Shown: piece by piece, positions 32,490-41,236 of the stretch | Numbering within the stretch: position 1 is the stretch's first letter | How the letters are laid out: the number at the start of each line of letters is the position of its first letter | DNA from: Pseudomonadota bacterium | Lineage (GTDB): Bacteria > Pseudomonadota > Gammaproteobacteria > Xanthomonadales > Xanthomonadaceae | Length of the DNA stretch: 52,092 nucleotides | Direction: 5' to 3' | Assembly: GCA_018241125.1 (NCBI GenBank) | Contig: JAFEEL010000015.1 | Coordinates: 1-52,092 of the forward strand | Notes under the pieces: model-generated | What the model was told of the DNA's origin: nothing | The model's database searches: none | Seen by the model: the letters and a program-made list of their open reading frames with translations, nothing else | Program-made: the position numbers and the translations under genes

Positions 32490-33242
32490 ATGGGCAAGAT
32501 CGCATGGATCACCGGCGCGACCTCGGGCTTTGGCCGCGCTGCCGCGCGCCGCTTCGTCGAAGGCGGTTGGCACGTCATCGCCAGCGGCCGCCGCGCGCAG
32601 CGCCTCGCTGCGTTGCGCGATGAACTGGGCGCCGACAACGTGCATACCTGCGCCTTCGACATCCGCGACGAGGCGGCGCTGAACGCCGCAGTGGCCGCAC
32701 TACCAGAAAACTTCCGCGGCATCGACCTGCTGGTCAACAACGCCGGCCTCGCGCAGGGCACCGCGCCGGCGCAGTCGGCCAGCCTCGACGACTGGAAGAC
32801 GATGATCGACACCAACATCACCGCGTTGGTGACGCTCACGCGCGCCCTGCTGCCGACCTTGATCGCACAGCGCGGCGCCATCGTCAACGTCAGCTCCACT
32901 GCGGCCCGCTATCCCTACGTCGGCGGCAACGTCTATGCCGGCAGCAAGGCCTTCGTCAGCCAGTTCTCGCTCAACCTGCGCGCCGACCTGCACGGCAGCG
33001 GCGTGCGCGTGACCACGCTGGAGCCGGGCATGGCGCAAACCGAGTTCACCCTCGTGCGCACGCATGGCGATCAAGCCGCGTCCGACACGCTCTACGCCGG
33101 CATGGCGCCAATCACCGCCGACGACATCGCCGCCACGATCTGGTGGATTGCCAACCTGCCGGCGCACCTGAACGTCAACCGACTGGAGCTGATGCCGACC
33201 AGCCAGTCGTTTGCCGGCTTCCAGATCCACCGGAACGCGTAG
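32490..33242 (+). CDS. ydfG: YdfG-like short-chain dehydrogenase/reductase
   Basis: The 250-residue protein is a classical SDR: TGATSGFGRAAAR cofactor loop near residue 8, NNAG near 88, and the active triad Ser, Tyr and Lys in VNVSSTAARYPYVGGNVYAG-SK. The C-terminus RLELMPTSQSFAGFQIHRN matches YdfG, an NADP-dependent 3-hydroxy acid dehydrogenase that also reduces malonic semialdehyde. It starts 12 bases after the SPOR gene with AAGGAGCGG as ribosome site, so it may be co-transcribed with argS. It converges on speA. Confidence 0.85.
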   Translation: MGKIAWITGATSGFGRAAARRFVEGGWHVIASGRRAQRLAALRDELGADNVHTCAFDIRDEAALNAAVAALPENFRGIDLLVNNAGLAQGTAPAQSASLDDWKTMIDTNITALVTLTRALLPTLIAQRGAIVNVSSTAARYPYVGGNVYAGSKAFVSQFSLNLRADLHGSGVRVTTLEPGMAQTEFTLVRTHGDQAASDTLYAGMAPITADDIAATIWWIANLPAHLNVNRLELMPTSQSFAGFQIHRNA

Positions 33243-33254
33243 CACGCGATGAAG

Positions 33255-33411
33255 CCCCTCTCCCCGCGGGAGAGGGGTTGGGGTGAGGGATCGATCGAGC
33301 GAACCGCATCGAAAACTCGCGTCTTCGGTAACGATTTCTCCATCAACTCCCGTTTCCCGGCTCCGTCGCCCCTCATCCGCCCTTCGGGCACCTTCTCCCG
33401 AAGGGAGAAGG
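33255..33411. terminator. Two strong hairpins between convergent ydfG and speA
   Basis: CCCCTCTCCC pairs with GGGAGAGGGG (33255-33277, loop CGC), and CCTTCTCCC pairs with GGGAGAAGG (33391-33411, loop GAA). Both are perfect stems and belong to C-rich repeats common between genes of this bacterial group. Between convergent genes they could stop transcription from both sides. U-tracts are absent. Confidence 0.6.
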
Positions 33412-33424
33412 GAACTACACGGCA

Positions 33425-35314
33425 TCACGCCAGCGCCGTCGCATCCAGATAGGTGTAACCCGTCAGGCCCTGCTCCAACGCGGCGGCCAGTCGGTCGGCT
33501 TCGTCGGTCGGCAGCTTGGCGGCGGCGATCTTCTCCCGGTACGCCGCGCGCAGTGCCGCCAGATCGTAGCCGACGTAGTCGAGCATCACGTCGGAGGTGT
33601 CGCCGCGGCGGCTGCGCTCGAAGGTGTAGCCATCCGTGGTGAGTCGCACGTTCACCGCATCGGTGTCGCCGAACAGGTTGTGGATGTCGCCCAGCGTGTC
33701 CTGATAGGCACCGACCATGAAGAAACCGAGCCGATAACTCTCGCCCGCGCGCAGGTCGTGCAACGGCAGCGAGCTGTCGAGGTCGCCGTCATCGACGTAC
33801 TGGTCGATGCGCCCATCGGAGTCGCAGGTCAAATCGGCGATCACGCCACGGCGCGTGGGTTGCTCGTGCAAGCGCGCGATCGGCGCGATCGGGAACACCT
33901 GATCGATCGCCCACACGTCGGGCACCGATTCGAATACGGAGAAGTTGACGAAATACTTGTCCACCAGGCGCTCGTCGAGCTCGTCGAGCGCGGCGCGATG
34001 ACTTTTCTCGGCGTAGCTCAGGCGCGCGCGCGCGGCATGGGCGATGGCGTAGAACAGGTCGTCGCAGACCGCGCGTTGCGCCAGGTCGAGCGTGCCTTGC
34101 GCGTACTGCGCCGCGCCTTCGGCGTGCACGTGCTGGGCTTGTTCGAACGCCTCCAGCGGCGAGCGCTCGGCCAGCTCGCCGTGCAGGGTGCGCAACTGCC
34201 GAATGACCTGAGGCTCGTCGGCCTGCGCGACCGGCACGCCGCCTTGCGGGGCGCGCTCAACCTCCGAGACGTTCGCCACCAGCACCGCGTGGTGCGCGGT
34301 GAGCGCGCGCCCGGATTCGGTGAACAGCATCGGCGCTTTCAAGCCATGCTCGACGCAGGCCTGCGCCAGCGGCTGCACGATGGCGGAGGCATATTGTTCC
34401 AGCCCGTAGTTGATCGAACAGAAACTGCGCGAGCGCGTGCCCTCGTAGTCCACGCCCAGCCCGCCGCCGACATCCATGATGCGGATCGGGCAGCCCAGCG
34501 CGCTGACCTCGACGAAGTAGCGCGTGGCCTCGCGCATGCCGTTGGCGATGTCGCGCACGTTGGAAATCTGCGAGCCCATGTGGAAGTGCAGCAGTTGCAG
34601 GCTGTCCATCAAGCCGGCCGCGCGCAGTTGTTCGATCAGGTCGATGAGCTGGCGCGGCGACAGCCCGAACTTGGCCTTGTCGCCGCCGGAGTTCTGCCAT
34701 TTGCCCGCGCCCAGCGAGGCCAGGCGCATGCGCACGCCAAGGCCCGGCACGACGCCCAGCGCCTTGGATTCCGCGATCACGTGCGCCAGCTCGGAGGGCT
34801 TTTCGATGACGATGAAGGTCTGCAATCCCAGCTTGCGGCCGATCAGCGCCAGTCGAATGTATTCGCGATCCTTGTAGCCGTTGCACACCACCTTGCTGCC
34901 GGGCTTGGCCAGCGCCAGCACCGCCATCAGCTCGGGTTTCGAGCCGGCTTCCAGACCGAATCCTTCGCCGCCCTGACGCACCAGTTCCCCGGCCACGCCG
35001 AAGTGCTGGTTGACCTTGATCGGATAGATCGCGGTGTAGCCGCCGGCGTAATCGAGTTGCGCCATCGCGCCCGCGAATGCGCCCTGCAAGCGACGCAGGC
35101 GGTCGCCGAGGATGTCGGAAAAACGCAGCAGCAGCGGCAGCTTCAGGCCACCGGCCAATGCGCGGTCCACGGCCTGCGGCAGGGCGATGCCCGGCCCGTC
35201 GCCGCGCCGGGGGCGCACCACGATGCGCCCGCCGTCGTCGATGTCGAAATAGCCCTCGCCCCAATGCGCGATGGAATAGGCGCCGCGGGCGCGGTCGATG
35301 GTCCACTGGTTCAT
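33425..35314 (-). CDS. speA: Biosynthetic arginine decarboxylase
   Basis: SpeA decarboxylates arginine to agmatine with PLP, the first step of one polyamine route. The 629-residue protein has the PLP lysine at residue 100 (GGYTAIYPIKVNQHFG), HFHMGSQISNVRDI, the phosphate-binding DVGGGLGVDYEGTRS, and a C-terminal domain with VGAYQDTLGDIHNLFGDTDA. Length is normal. MNQWTIDRARGAYSI is the usual start, and the in-frame ATG 54 bases upstream is not favoured. AGGA lies about 8 bases before the start. It is divergent from speE, so both polyamine enzymes share a control region. Confidence 0.96.
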   Translation of the reverse strand: MNQWTIDRARGAYSIAHWGEGYFDIDDGGRIVVRPRRGDGPGIALPQAVDRALAGGLKLPLLLRFSDILGDRLRRLQGAFAGAMAQLDYAGGYTAIYPIKVNQHFGVAGELVRQGGEGFGLEAGSKPELMAVLALAKPGSKVVCNGYKDREYIRLALIGRKLGLQTFIVIEKPSELAHVIAESKALGVVPGLGVRMRLASLGAGKWQNSGGDKAKFGLSPRQLIDLIEQLRAAGLMDSLQLLHFHMGSQISNVRDIANGMREATRYFVEVSALGCPIRIMDVGGGLGVDYEGTRSRSFCSINYGLEQYASAIVQPLAQACVEHGLKAPMLFTESGRALTAHHAVLVANVSEVERAPQGGVPVAQADEPQVIRQLRTLHGELAERSPLEAFEQAQHVHAEGAAQYAQGTLDLAQRAVCDDLFYAIAHAARARLSYAEKSHRAALDELDERLVDKYFVNFSVFESVPDVWAIDQVFPIAPIARLHEQPTRRGVIADLTCDSDGRIDQYVDDGDLDSSLPLHDLRAGESYRLGFFMVGAYQDTLGDIHNLFGDTDAVNVRLTTDGYTFERSRRGDTSDVMLDYVGYDLAALRAAYREKIAAAKLPTDEADRLAAALEQGLTGYTYLDATALA

Positions 35315-35438
35315 CGCGGCAGGTCCTGGGTGTGGGTTCATGCGGGCGCGCATTGTAGCGCCACGCACGCGCGCACGCGGCCGGCGCGGCGCGATCCCTT
35401 ACAATGCCGTCCCCGACGCGCCGCCGACGAATCCGACC
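35315..35438. promoter_or_regulatory. Divergent speA-speE promoter region
   Basis: Two TACAAT -10 boxes, each followed by GC, face opposite ways: one on the minus strand at 35352-35357 for speA and one on the plus strand at 35400-35405 for speE. -35 boxes are weak. Their symmetry suggests joint control of polyamine synthesis. Confidence 0.5.
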
Positions 35439-36299
35439 ATGACCACCACGCCATCGACCTGGTTCCGCGAGGATTTCACCCACACCGGATCGTCGATCGG
35501 CTTTCGCACCGTGCGCAAGCTCGACGAGGTGCAGTCGCCGTTCCAGAAGATCGAGATCTACCAGACCACCGACTGGGGCAATCTCATGGTGATCGACGGC
35601 GCGATGATGGTCACCACCGCCGACAATTTTTTCTACCACGAGATGATGGCGCACGCGCCGTTGTTCACCCACCCCGATCCCAAGGACGTGGTGATCATCG
35701 GCGGCGGCGATTGCGGCACCTTGCGCGAGGTGCTCAAGCACCCCGGCGTGCGCAGCACGGTGCAGTGCGACATCGACGAGCAGGTCACGCGCATGGCGGA
35801 GAAATATTTTCCGGAATTGTGCGAATCCAACGCCGACCCGCGCGCGACCGTGATGTTCGACGATGGCATCGCGTACATGGCCAATGCCGTGCCGGAAAGC
35901 ATCGACGTGATCGTGGTGGATTCCACCGACCCGGTCGGCCCGGCCGAGGGGTTGTTCAACCGCGCCTTCTACGAAAACTGCCGCACCGCGCTGCGCCCGG
36001 ACGGCCTGCTGGTGCAGCAAAGCGAAAGCCCGCTGGCGCTGATGAAGTTGATTCTCGACATGCGCACCGCGATGCGCGAAGCCGGCTTCGTGGATTTCGC
36101 GGTGCTGCCGTTCCCGCAGCCGTGCTACCCCACCGGTTGGTGGAGCTGCATGATCGCGGCCAAGCAATCGCGCGATCTGTCGGTATTCCGCGTCGCCGAT
36201 GCCGCCGCAAAATCCTTCGCGACGAAGTATTACAGCGCCGGCGTGCACCACGGCGCGCTGGCCACCCCGCCGTTCGTGGCCGCAGCATTGCGCGACTGA
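35439..36299 (+). CDS. speE: Spermidine synthase
   Basis: SpeE transfers an aminopropyl group from decarboxylated SAM to putrescine. The 286-residue protein has the FQKIEIYQTTDWGNLMVIDG start region, the nucleotide-binding GGGDCGTLRE at 88-97 and the catalytic DSTDPVGPAEGLF with Asp161 and Asp164. ATG at 35439 gives the normal length. Longer in-frame starts have no family match. It lies back-to-back with speA and converges on the anti-sigma gene, leaving three bases between the stops. Confidence 0.96.
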   Translation: MTTTPSTWFREDFTHTGSSIGFRTVRKLDEVQSPFQKIEIYQTTDWGNLMVIDGAMMVTTADNFFYHEMMAHAPLFTHPDPKDVVIIGGGDCGTLREVLKHPGVRSTVQCDIDEQVTRMAEKYFPELCESNADPRATVMFDDGIAYMANAVPESIDVIVVDSTDPVGPAEGLFNRAFYENCRTALRPDGLLVQQSESPLALMKLILDMRTAMREAGFVDFAVLPFPQPCYPTGWWSCMIAAKQSRDLSVFRVADAAAKSFATKYYSAGVHHGALATPPFVAAALRD

Positions 36300-36302
36300 A
36301 TC

Positions 36303-36521
36303 TCACCCATCGCCATCGCGCCAGCGGCGCAACGCCAACCCGATCGCGGCGAACTGGCGGGCGGCGTTGCGGCAATGCCGGCACAGCGCCAGGTGCAACT
36401 TGAGCTTGAGCGCGTCGGCGCGCGCCAGCGGCGCGTCCTCGCGTTTGGACAGCAGCACCGCCGCGTGCCGGCAGTGGATCATCAGCGCGCCGTCACCGGG
36501 GGCTTTCATCGGTTCGCTCAT
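36303..36521 (-). CDS. Zinc-finger anti-sigma factor
   Basis: The 72-residue protein has the ZAS motif His-x3-Cys-x2-Cys in HLALCRHC, and an upstream His-Cys (MIHCRHAAVLLSKRED). This is the zf-HC2 type that binds and inhibits ECF sigma factors. It has no transmembrane segment, so it is a soluble, possibly redox-sensing, regulator. The ATG overlaps the sigma-factor stop by four bases, which couples the pair. Confidence 0.83.
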   Translation of the reverse strand: MSEPMKAPGDGALMIHCRHAAVLLSKREDAPLARADALKLKLHLALCRHCRNAARQFAAIGLALRRWRDGDG

Positions 36522-37102
36522 CGCGTGGCCCTCTCCGGCGCGAAGCCGCCTTTTTCCAGACACACCCGCAGCATTACCCTGGCCCGGTAGAGCTGCACCC
36601 AGACGTTGGACGCGCTCAGGCCCAAGTCCTTGCACAGCTCGCCGGTGTCGCTGCCGAACACCTCGCGCAGCACGAACACCTGCGCCACCCGTGGCGGCAG
36701 TTTCTCCACGCAGGCGCGCACCGCCGCGAGGAAGGCGTCCTGCGCGCAAAGGCGCTCGGGGTCGGGCGTGGCCGAAGGATCTTGCGCCCAGTGCCCGGAG
36801 CGATCGAACAGCGACTCGATCACCTGCTCGCCGTCATCGTCCTGCGACAATGGCTGCTCGCGCCACTGCCGGCGCAGGTGATCGACGATGCGGTTCTTGA
36901 GGATCGTGGTCAGCCACGTGCGCAGCGAACTGTCGCCACGAAACGACGCCCAGCGCTCGCAGGCCTGCGCGATGGCGTCGGACACCAGATCCTCGGCCAG
37001 ATGCTCGTCGCGCAGTTCCAGCCGCGCGATCTTCAGCAGATAACCGCGCTGCTGCGCGATCTGCTCGAACTCGGGCGGCACGTTCGCGCTCAACGGGGGC
37101 AT
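36518..37102 (-). CDS. ECF-type RNA polymerase sigma factor
   Basis: The 194-residue protein has sigma region 2 (about residues 29-79, LAEDLVSDAIAQACERWASF and LRTWLTTILKNRIVDHLRR) and region 4 (about 136-183, LPPRVAQVFVLREVFGSDTG then LSASNVWVQLYRARVMLR). Regions 1 and 3 are absent, as in ECF factors. Its partner is the zinc-finger protein encoded next. The upstream 112 bases may contain an autoregulated promoter, but no consensus is evident. The regulon is unknown. Confidence 0.92.
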   Translation of the reverse strand: MPPLSANVPPEFEQIAQQRGYLLKIARLELRDEHLAEDLVSDAIAQACERWASFRGDSSLRTWLTTILKNRIVDHLRRQWREQPLSQDDDGEQVIESLFDRSGHWAQDPSATPDPERLCAQDAFLAAVRACVEKLPPRVAQVFVLREVFGSDTGELCKDLGLSASNVWVQLYRARVMLRVCLEKGGFAPERATR

Positions 37103-37214
37103 GCATGAATCCGTGATGGTGGCGCCCCGGCGACGCCGTGGCGATGATAGCCAGACGACCGCGTTGATGGGTGGCAGCAGTGACCCGCCCGACCGCGATG
37201 TGGCTGCGCGAGCG

Positions 37215-38270
37215 CTACCGAGGGTACCCCGGAATACGGGACAACAGCCAGGTGAGCGGGTTGCGCGTCCATGCCTGCGTCACGAAATCCTCGTGCCGCG
37301 TACCTGCAGGCGTAGCCACGATCCACACGCCGCCGGCAATCAGCTTGGCGGGAAGCTCGGATCGGTAAGGCACATGGGCGTCGGCCAGTTCGGACTTGAG
37401 CGCCTGATTCTGGTCGCGCGTGGAATCGCTGTAGGCACTGAACAAAAAGGCAGACCGGTGTGTGCGCTCAGCCCAATCGACGAACTTGTCGATCTGCCCG
37501 TACATCGCGTCGAGCAGGATCACGCCCTGCAGTCGCGACCCCAGTTGTCCGATCGCCAGCGACCACGCCGCAGGAAGGTAGCCGCCCGAATACGCCACAA
37601 GAACCACCTTCGACGCGCGAAATGCCGCTACCGCATGCGGGTCGGAGAACTGGCGGGCGAGCTGATGATCCGCCTCGTCGACGAATTTCCGGAATCCATC
37701 GCGGCGCCAGAAGGAACCGGCGCTCGAGTCGGCCGCATCGACCGCAAACTGCGGCGCGACCAGCACGGCATTGATGTTGGCCGCCGCTAGTTGGGCCGCG
37801 ACCTGTTGGCGGTCGATGACATCGCGCTCCAGAGTCGCGCCATTGCCATGGAAGAACACCACGATCAACGCACGCTTGCCGATATCGAACCCTTGCGGCA
37901 CGTACAAAAGCACGCGCCTGTCGTTGAAGACGACGTCCTCCCATTCGACGGATCCATCACGCCCCGACACGTGGCCCACGCGTGCGCCATCCACCTTGTC
38001 CATGAACTTGCGCCCGGAATCGGGAATCAACCCCCGATAGGGAAATGGCGCATTTTCGAACGGCACAAGCGCCGTGATCGCAGCTTTCAGTGGGGCCGCG
38101 ACCCGGGCGTGTCTGCTGGAGTGCCCGCTGCGGGTAGTGGCTGCCGATCGCGGCGGCCCCGCGGCTGCCGCTACGCCGAACGCAGCTTCAGCAGCGGCCC
38201 ACACCAGCACCATCGCCGTGAGCAGCCACCCGCCGGTCAGGTTTCCGTGTCGGCTCAATCCGTGTCCCAT
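37215..38270 (-). CDS. Secreted alpha/beta-hydrolase-like protein
   Basis: The 351-residue protein has a signal peptide (GGWLLTAMVLVWAAAEAAF) and a hydrolase core: ALIVVFFHGNGATLERDVID with an oxyanion His-Gly at 141-142, and the nucleophile elbow VVLVAYSGGYLPAAW with Ser228, where Ala replaces the first Gly of GxSxG. A late His in GTRHEDFVTQAW could complete a triad. The substrate is unknown; exported esterase or polyester depolymerase-like activity is possible. The start at 38270 lies six bases after the preceding gene's stop, so it belongs to the pcm operon. Much longer in-frame starts overlap the neighbour and are rejected. Confidence 0.7.
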   Translation of the reverse strand: MGHGLSRHGNLTGGWLLTAMVLVWAAAEAAFGVAAAAGPPRSAATTRSGHSSRHARVAAPLKAAITALVPFENAPFPYRGLIPDSGRKFMDKVDGARVGHVSGRDGSVEWEDVVFNDRRVLLYVPQGFDIGKRALIVVFFHGNGATLERDVIDRQQVAAQLAAANINAVLVAPQFAVDAADSSAGSFWRRDGFRKFVDEADHQLARQFSDPHAVAAFRASKVVLVAYSGGYLPAAWSLAIGQLGSRLQGVILLDAMYGQIDKFVDWAERTHRSAFLFSAYSDSTRDQNQALKSELADAHVPYRSELPAKLIAGGVWIVATPAGTRHEDFVTQAWTRNPLTWLLSRIPGYPR

Positions 38271-38275
38271 GTGGC

Positions 38276-41107
38276 TCAGGCCTCGGTGCAGGGTGCGCGT
38301 ACCGGCAGGAAGATGGCAAAGAACGCCGACGCCGCAAGCAGATAGGCTACGCCGCTGATCTGCAGAACGGCAGCAAGACCATATCCGGTGGCGATGATTG
38401 GCACGAGCGCTGCACCGATCACCGAAAACGATCCGTTGATACCCCAAGCCCACAAGAAAACGGCGTCTTTGCCGAGGCGGCCCAGCCACGTCATGGCCGT
38501 CGACATCGGGAATCCCATCAAGAACGCCGGTGGCGCGATCAACAGGCCACAGCCGACCAGCCGCAACGCATACGGCAAGCGACCGATCGCCTCGAGCACC
38601 GGGTCGATCAGGATTCCGTACGCGATCAACAATACGCCGATGGCGACGCAGACCCATGGCAGCGTCGCCTTCGCGCGATCCATGAATCGCTCCGCAGTCA
38701 GGCTGCCCAGCCCCGAGAACACCAGCATGCCGGTGATCAGGATCGAGGCCGACACGGTCGGGTTGCCGAGCGGCAGCACGAACTTCGCGATCAAGGCCAC
38801 TTCCACCATGATGTAGCCAAGGCCAAGGCAGGCGAAGTACACAATGACGCGCAACTGCCCGGGCGTTCGCGAGAAAATCGTGCGCCATCCCAGCACCACC
38901 GGAATCACCACGAGCACGAGTGCGGCGATCGAGGCGATGGCCAGCGTGGCCCAGAGCAGCAGGTACCCCCACTCGTCCTGGAAGATTTCCAGGCGGTCGG
39001 TCACGCGAGCCAGGTCGCCGGGTTTGATGTAGTCGGCGAAGTACGGGCGGTCGTTGGTCAGCGGACGGGCATCGAACACGTAGTTCGCCAGATCGACGCC
39101 TTTCCCATGCAGCAGCGAGTACCAGGCCAGACGGCCCATCACGGTTGCCGGCACCGGCGCGGTATCGGTATCGGCCGTATCGGCTTGTGCTGCGGAGCCC
39201 GTGGGTTCGGCGGAAGGCCCGGCAGGATCGGCTTCTGCCGCGGCGCCTGTTGGCTCGACGGAAGGGCCGGCCGGGTCGGCGCCGGGCGCGAGCGCGGAAG
39301 ATGCAGCGGCGTCCGGTGGCACCGACGGCCCGCGCGACCGCCCGTCCACGCGGCCTCGGGCACCTTCGTTCGCGGCAGCGCCAGCGCTGGCAGCCGTGGG
39401 CGCGCCGCCGTCGCCGAATATGCTTTCCCGATAAGCCTTCAAGGTGCCGGCGATTTGCCGGGTATCGAACCGGTACCCCGGCCAGGTCAACTCGTCGAAG
39501 CTCATCGCCGAGGTATGCGCATGCAGCTTTTCAAGGTCCGCGGCAGTGAAGCCACCGCGCTTGAACAACACGGTCGTGGTGGACAGGTAGCTGGCGGCGG
39601 CGTAGAAATCCCGCGACACGTCCGCACCGGGGTCGATGTCGCGCGCCGCAGCGACCATCGTGGCGTACAACTTCAGGATGGACTTTGGTGGTTCCTCCTT
39701 GTTCCACATGGTCACCGACAGCACCCCGCCGTCGCTGAGCGCGCGCATGTAGGCACGCATCGCTTCGCGCGTGTAGGCGTACTTCTCGACGATCGCGAAG
39801 CCGCCCGGGCTGGACAGACCCACCGAATCGGCGAGCGAAAGATCGATCACGTCGTAGCGCTTGTCGGTGTTGGCCAGATACACGCGACCGTCGTAATCGA
39901 TCACATCGAGCTTCGGATTGCCGAGGATGTCGCCGGTGAAACGACGCAGGCCCTGGTCATGGCGGAACGCGTTGAGGATTTCCGGATTGGCCTCGGCCAC
40001 GGTGACGTGCTTCGAGTTGCGCAGCGCCAGACGCGTGGAGATGCCGCCGCCAAACTGGACGACGAAAGTTTCCGGATCGGCCTTGATGACGTACGGATAG
40101 AACATCGGCAAATAGCGGAAGTAAGCGGTCTCCTGATCGCCCAGGTCGCGCATCACCCCGAACGGGCCGTCGCCATCGATGTACATCCCCAGGTAGGCGT
40201 TGGCAGGCATTTCGGGCAGGTTGAACGCCGCGTTGTCCGACAGGCCTGGTGCGAAGTGCAGGTACGAGCTCGAGTAGATCTCCAGATAGCCGAACGGCGA
40301 GGCATTCTCGTAGACGCGTTTGCTGTCGGGGAATTTGCGCGCGTAGGACACGCCCTTGTAATCGGACACGGCAAGCCGCGGGATGCCCAGCGCCTGCGGC
40401 AGCCAGAAGTGGCCGCCAGCACACAGCGCGCCGAGCAACACCAGGGCGCTCCATGCACGGATCGGTCGCGCCTGCGCGCCGGAAAAACCCGCATCCGCGA
40501 ATCCGGATTGCTGCGCAATCAGCCACGCGACACCGGCGGCAAACCACATTGCCAGCGGCACAACGAGCAGATTTTCGGGTCGGAACAAGTACAGACAACC
40601 GAGCAGCAGCAGGCCGCCGGATCCGGCGCCGACCAGATCCGCGAAGTAGGCCCTGCCAAAGCTTTTTTTCATGCGCAAGAACACCGCGCCGAGAAAGAAC
40701 GCGCCACTGACGAACGGCATCAAGTACAGCGCGAAATTGCCGAACAACCTCCATTTTTGCGCCGGGTCGGACACCAGGAAGATCGCATTGAACGGAATCT
40801 GCTGGGCCAGCAGGTTGGCGGCGACGATGAGTGGCCCGAACGCCAGCAGCGACATGGCGGCAACGCCCCGCCAGTGTCGTTCGAACCAGCTGTTTGCTGC
40901 ACACATGACCACGCTGGCCAGGCCGAAACCCATCATCGCGAGGCTGACGACCATCGAGCCGAAGTGCGCCCACGAGCCGACGCTGAAAATGCGCATGATC
41001 GATATCTGCAGCGCGATCACGGCTCCGGCAACCAGGCCGACGGCGAGATAGAAAAACAAAGCCGACCGCGGGGCCGCGGTCGGCGTGGTGTTGGTTACGG
41101 CGGTCAT
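38276..41107 (-). CDS. Membrane protein with spermidine-synthase-like methyltransferase domain
   Basis: This 943-residue protein has several N-terminal transmembrane helices (residues about 15-240), a cytoplasmic Rossmann domain like spermidine synthases (QFGGGISTRLAL at 351-362, acidic Glu372, then YDVIDLSLADSVGLSSPGG), and more helices in the last 250 residues. YFADLVGAGSGGLL near 154 is typical of such membrane-bound spermidine-synthase-like proteins, whose function is unknown. A Pro/Ala/Gly-rich insert (near residues 585-680) carries two 16-residue repeats, encoded at 39180-39275. The start is uncertain; ATG at 41107 was chosen, with no strong ribosome site. It lies between pcm and the hydrolase. 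Confidence 0.75.
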   Translation of the reverse strand: MTAVTNTTPTAAPRSALFFYLAVGLVAGAVIALQISIMRIFSVGSWAHFGSMVVSLAMMGFGLASVVMCAANSWFERHWRGVAAMSLLAFGPLIVAANLLAQQIPFNAIFLVSDPAQKWRLFGNFALYLMPFVSGAFFLGAVFLRMKKSFGRAYFADLVGAGSGGLLLLGCLYLFRPENLLVVPLAMWFAAGVAWLIAQQSGFADAGFSGAQARPIRAWSALVLLGALCAGGHFWLPQALGIPRLAVSDYKGVSYARKFPDSKRVYENASPFGYLEIYSSSYLHFAPGLSDNAAFNLPEMPANAYLGMYIDGDGPFGVMRDLGDQETAYFRYLPMFYPYVIKADPETFVVQFGGGISTRLALRNSKHVTVAEANPEILNAFRHDQGLRRFTGDILGNPKLDVIDYDGRVYLANTDKRYDVIDLSLADSVGLSSPGGFAIVEKYAYTREAMRAYMRALSDGGVLSVTMWNKEEPPKSILKLYATMVAAARDIDPGADVSRDFYAAASYLSTTTVLFKRGGFTAADLEKLHAHTSAMSFDELTWPGYRFDTRQIAGTLKAYRESIFGDGGAPTAASAGAAANEGARGRVDGRSRGPSVPPDAAASSALAPGADPAGPSVEPTGAAAEADPAGPSAEPTGSAAQADTADTDTAPVPATVMGRLAWYSLLHGKGVDLANYVFDARPLTNDRPYFADYIKPGDLARVTDRLEIFQDEWGYLLLWATLAIASIAALVLVVIPVVLGWRTIFSRTPGQLRVIVYFACLGLGYIMVEVALIAKFVLPLGNPTVSASILITGMLVFSGLGSLTAERFMDRAKATLPWVCVAIGVLLIAYGILIDPVLEAIGRLPYALRLVGCGLLIAPPAFLMGFPMSTAMTWLGRLGKDAVFLWAWGINGSFSVIGAALVPIIATGYGLAAVLQISGVAYLLAASAFFAIFLPVRAPCTEA

Positions 41108-41236
41108 TCGCGTGCTGGCTTGGGTTGTTGGTTGCTGGCCGTTCGTGCAACGACGGGAATCCGCGCGACCTTGCGTTTCCGGCAGCATTTCAATCGCCGC
41201 AGATGCGAACATCCGGCGCGATGAGGGCCCGCCGCA

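Noticed and set aside
33680-36403. A 907-codon plus-strand open frame opposite speA, running into speE
   Set aside because: It covers the well-supported speA gene in antisense and crosses a promoter region. Its His/Arg/Gln-rich product fits no family.
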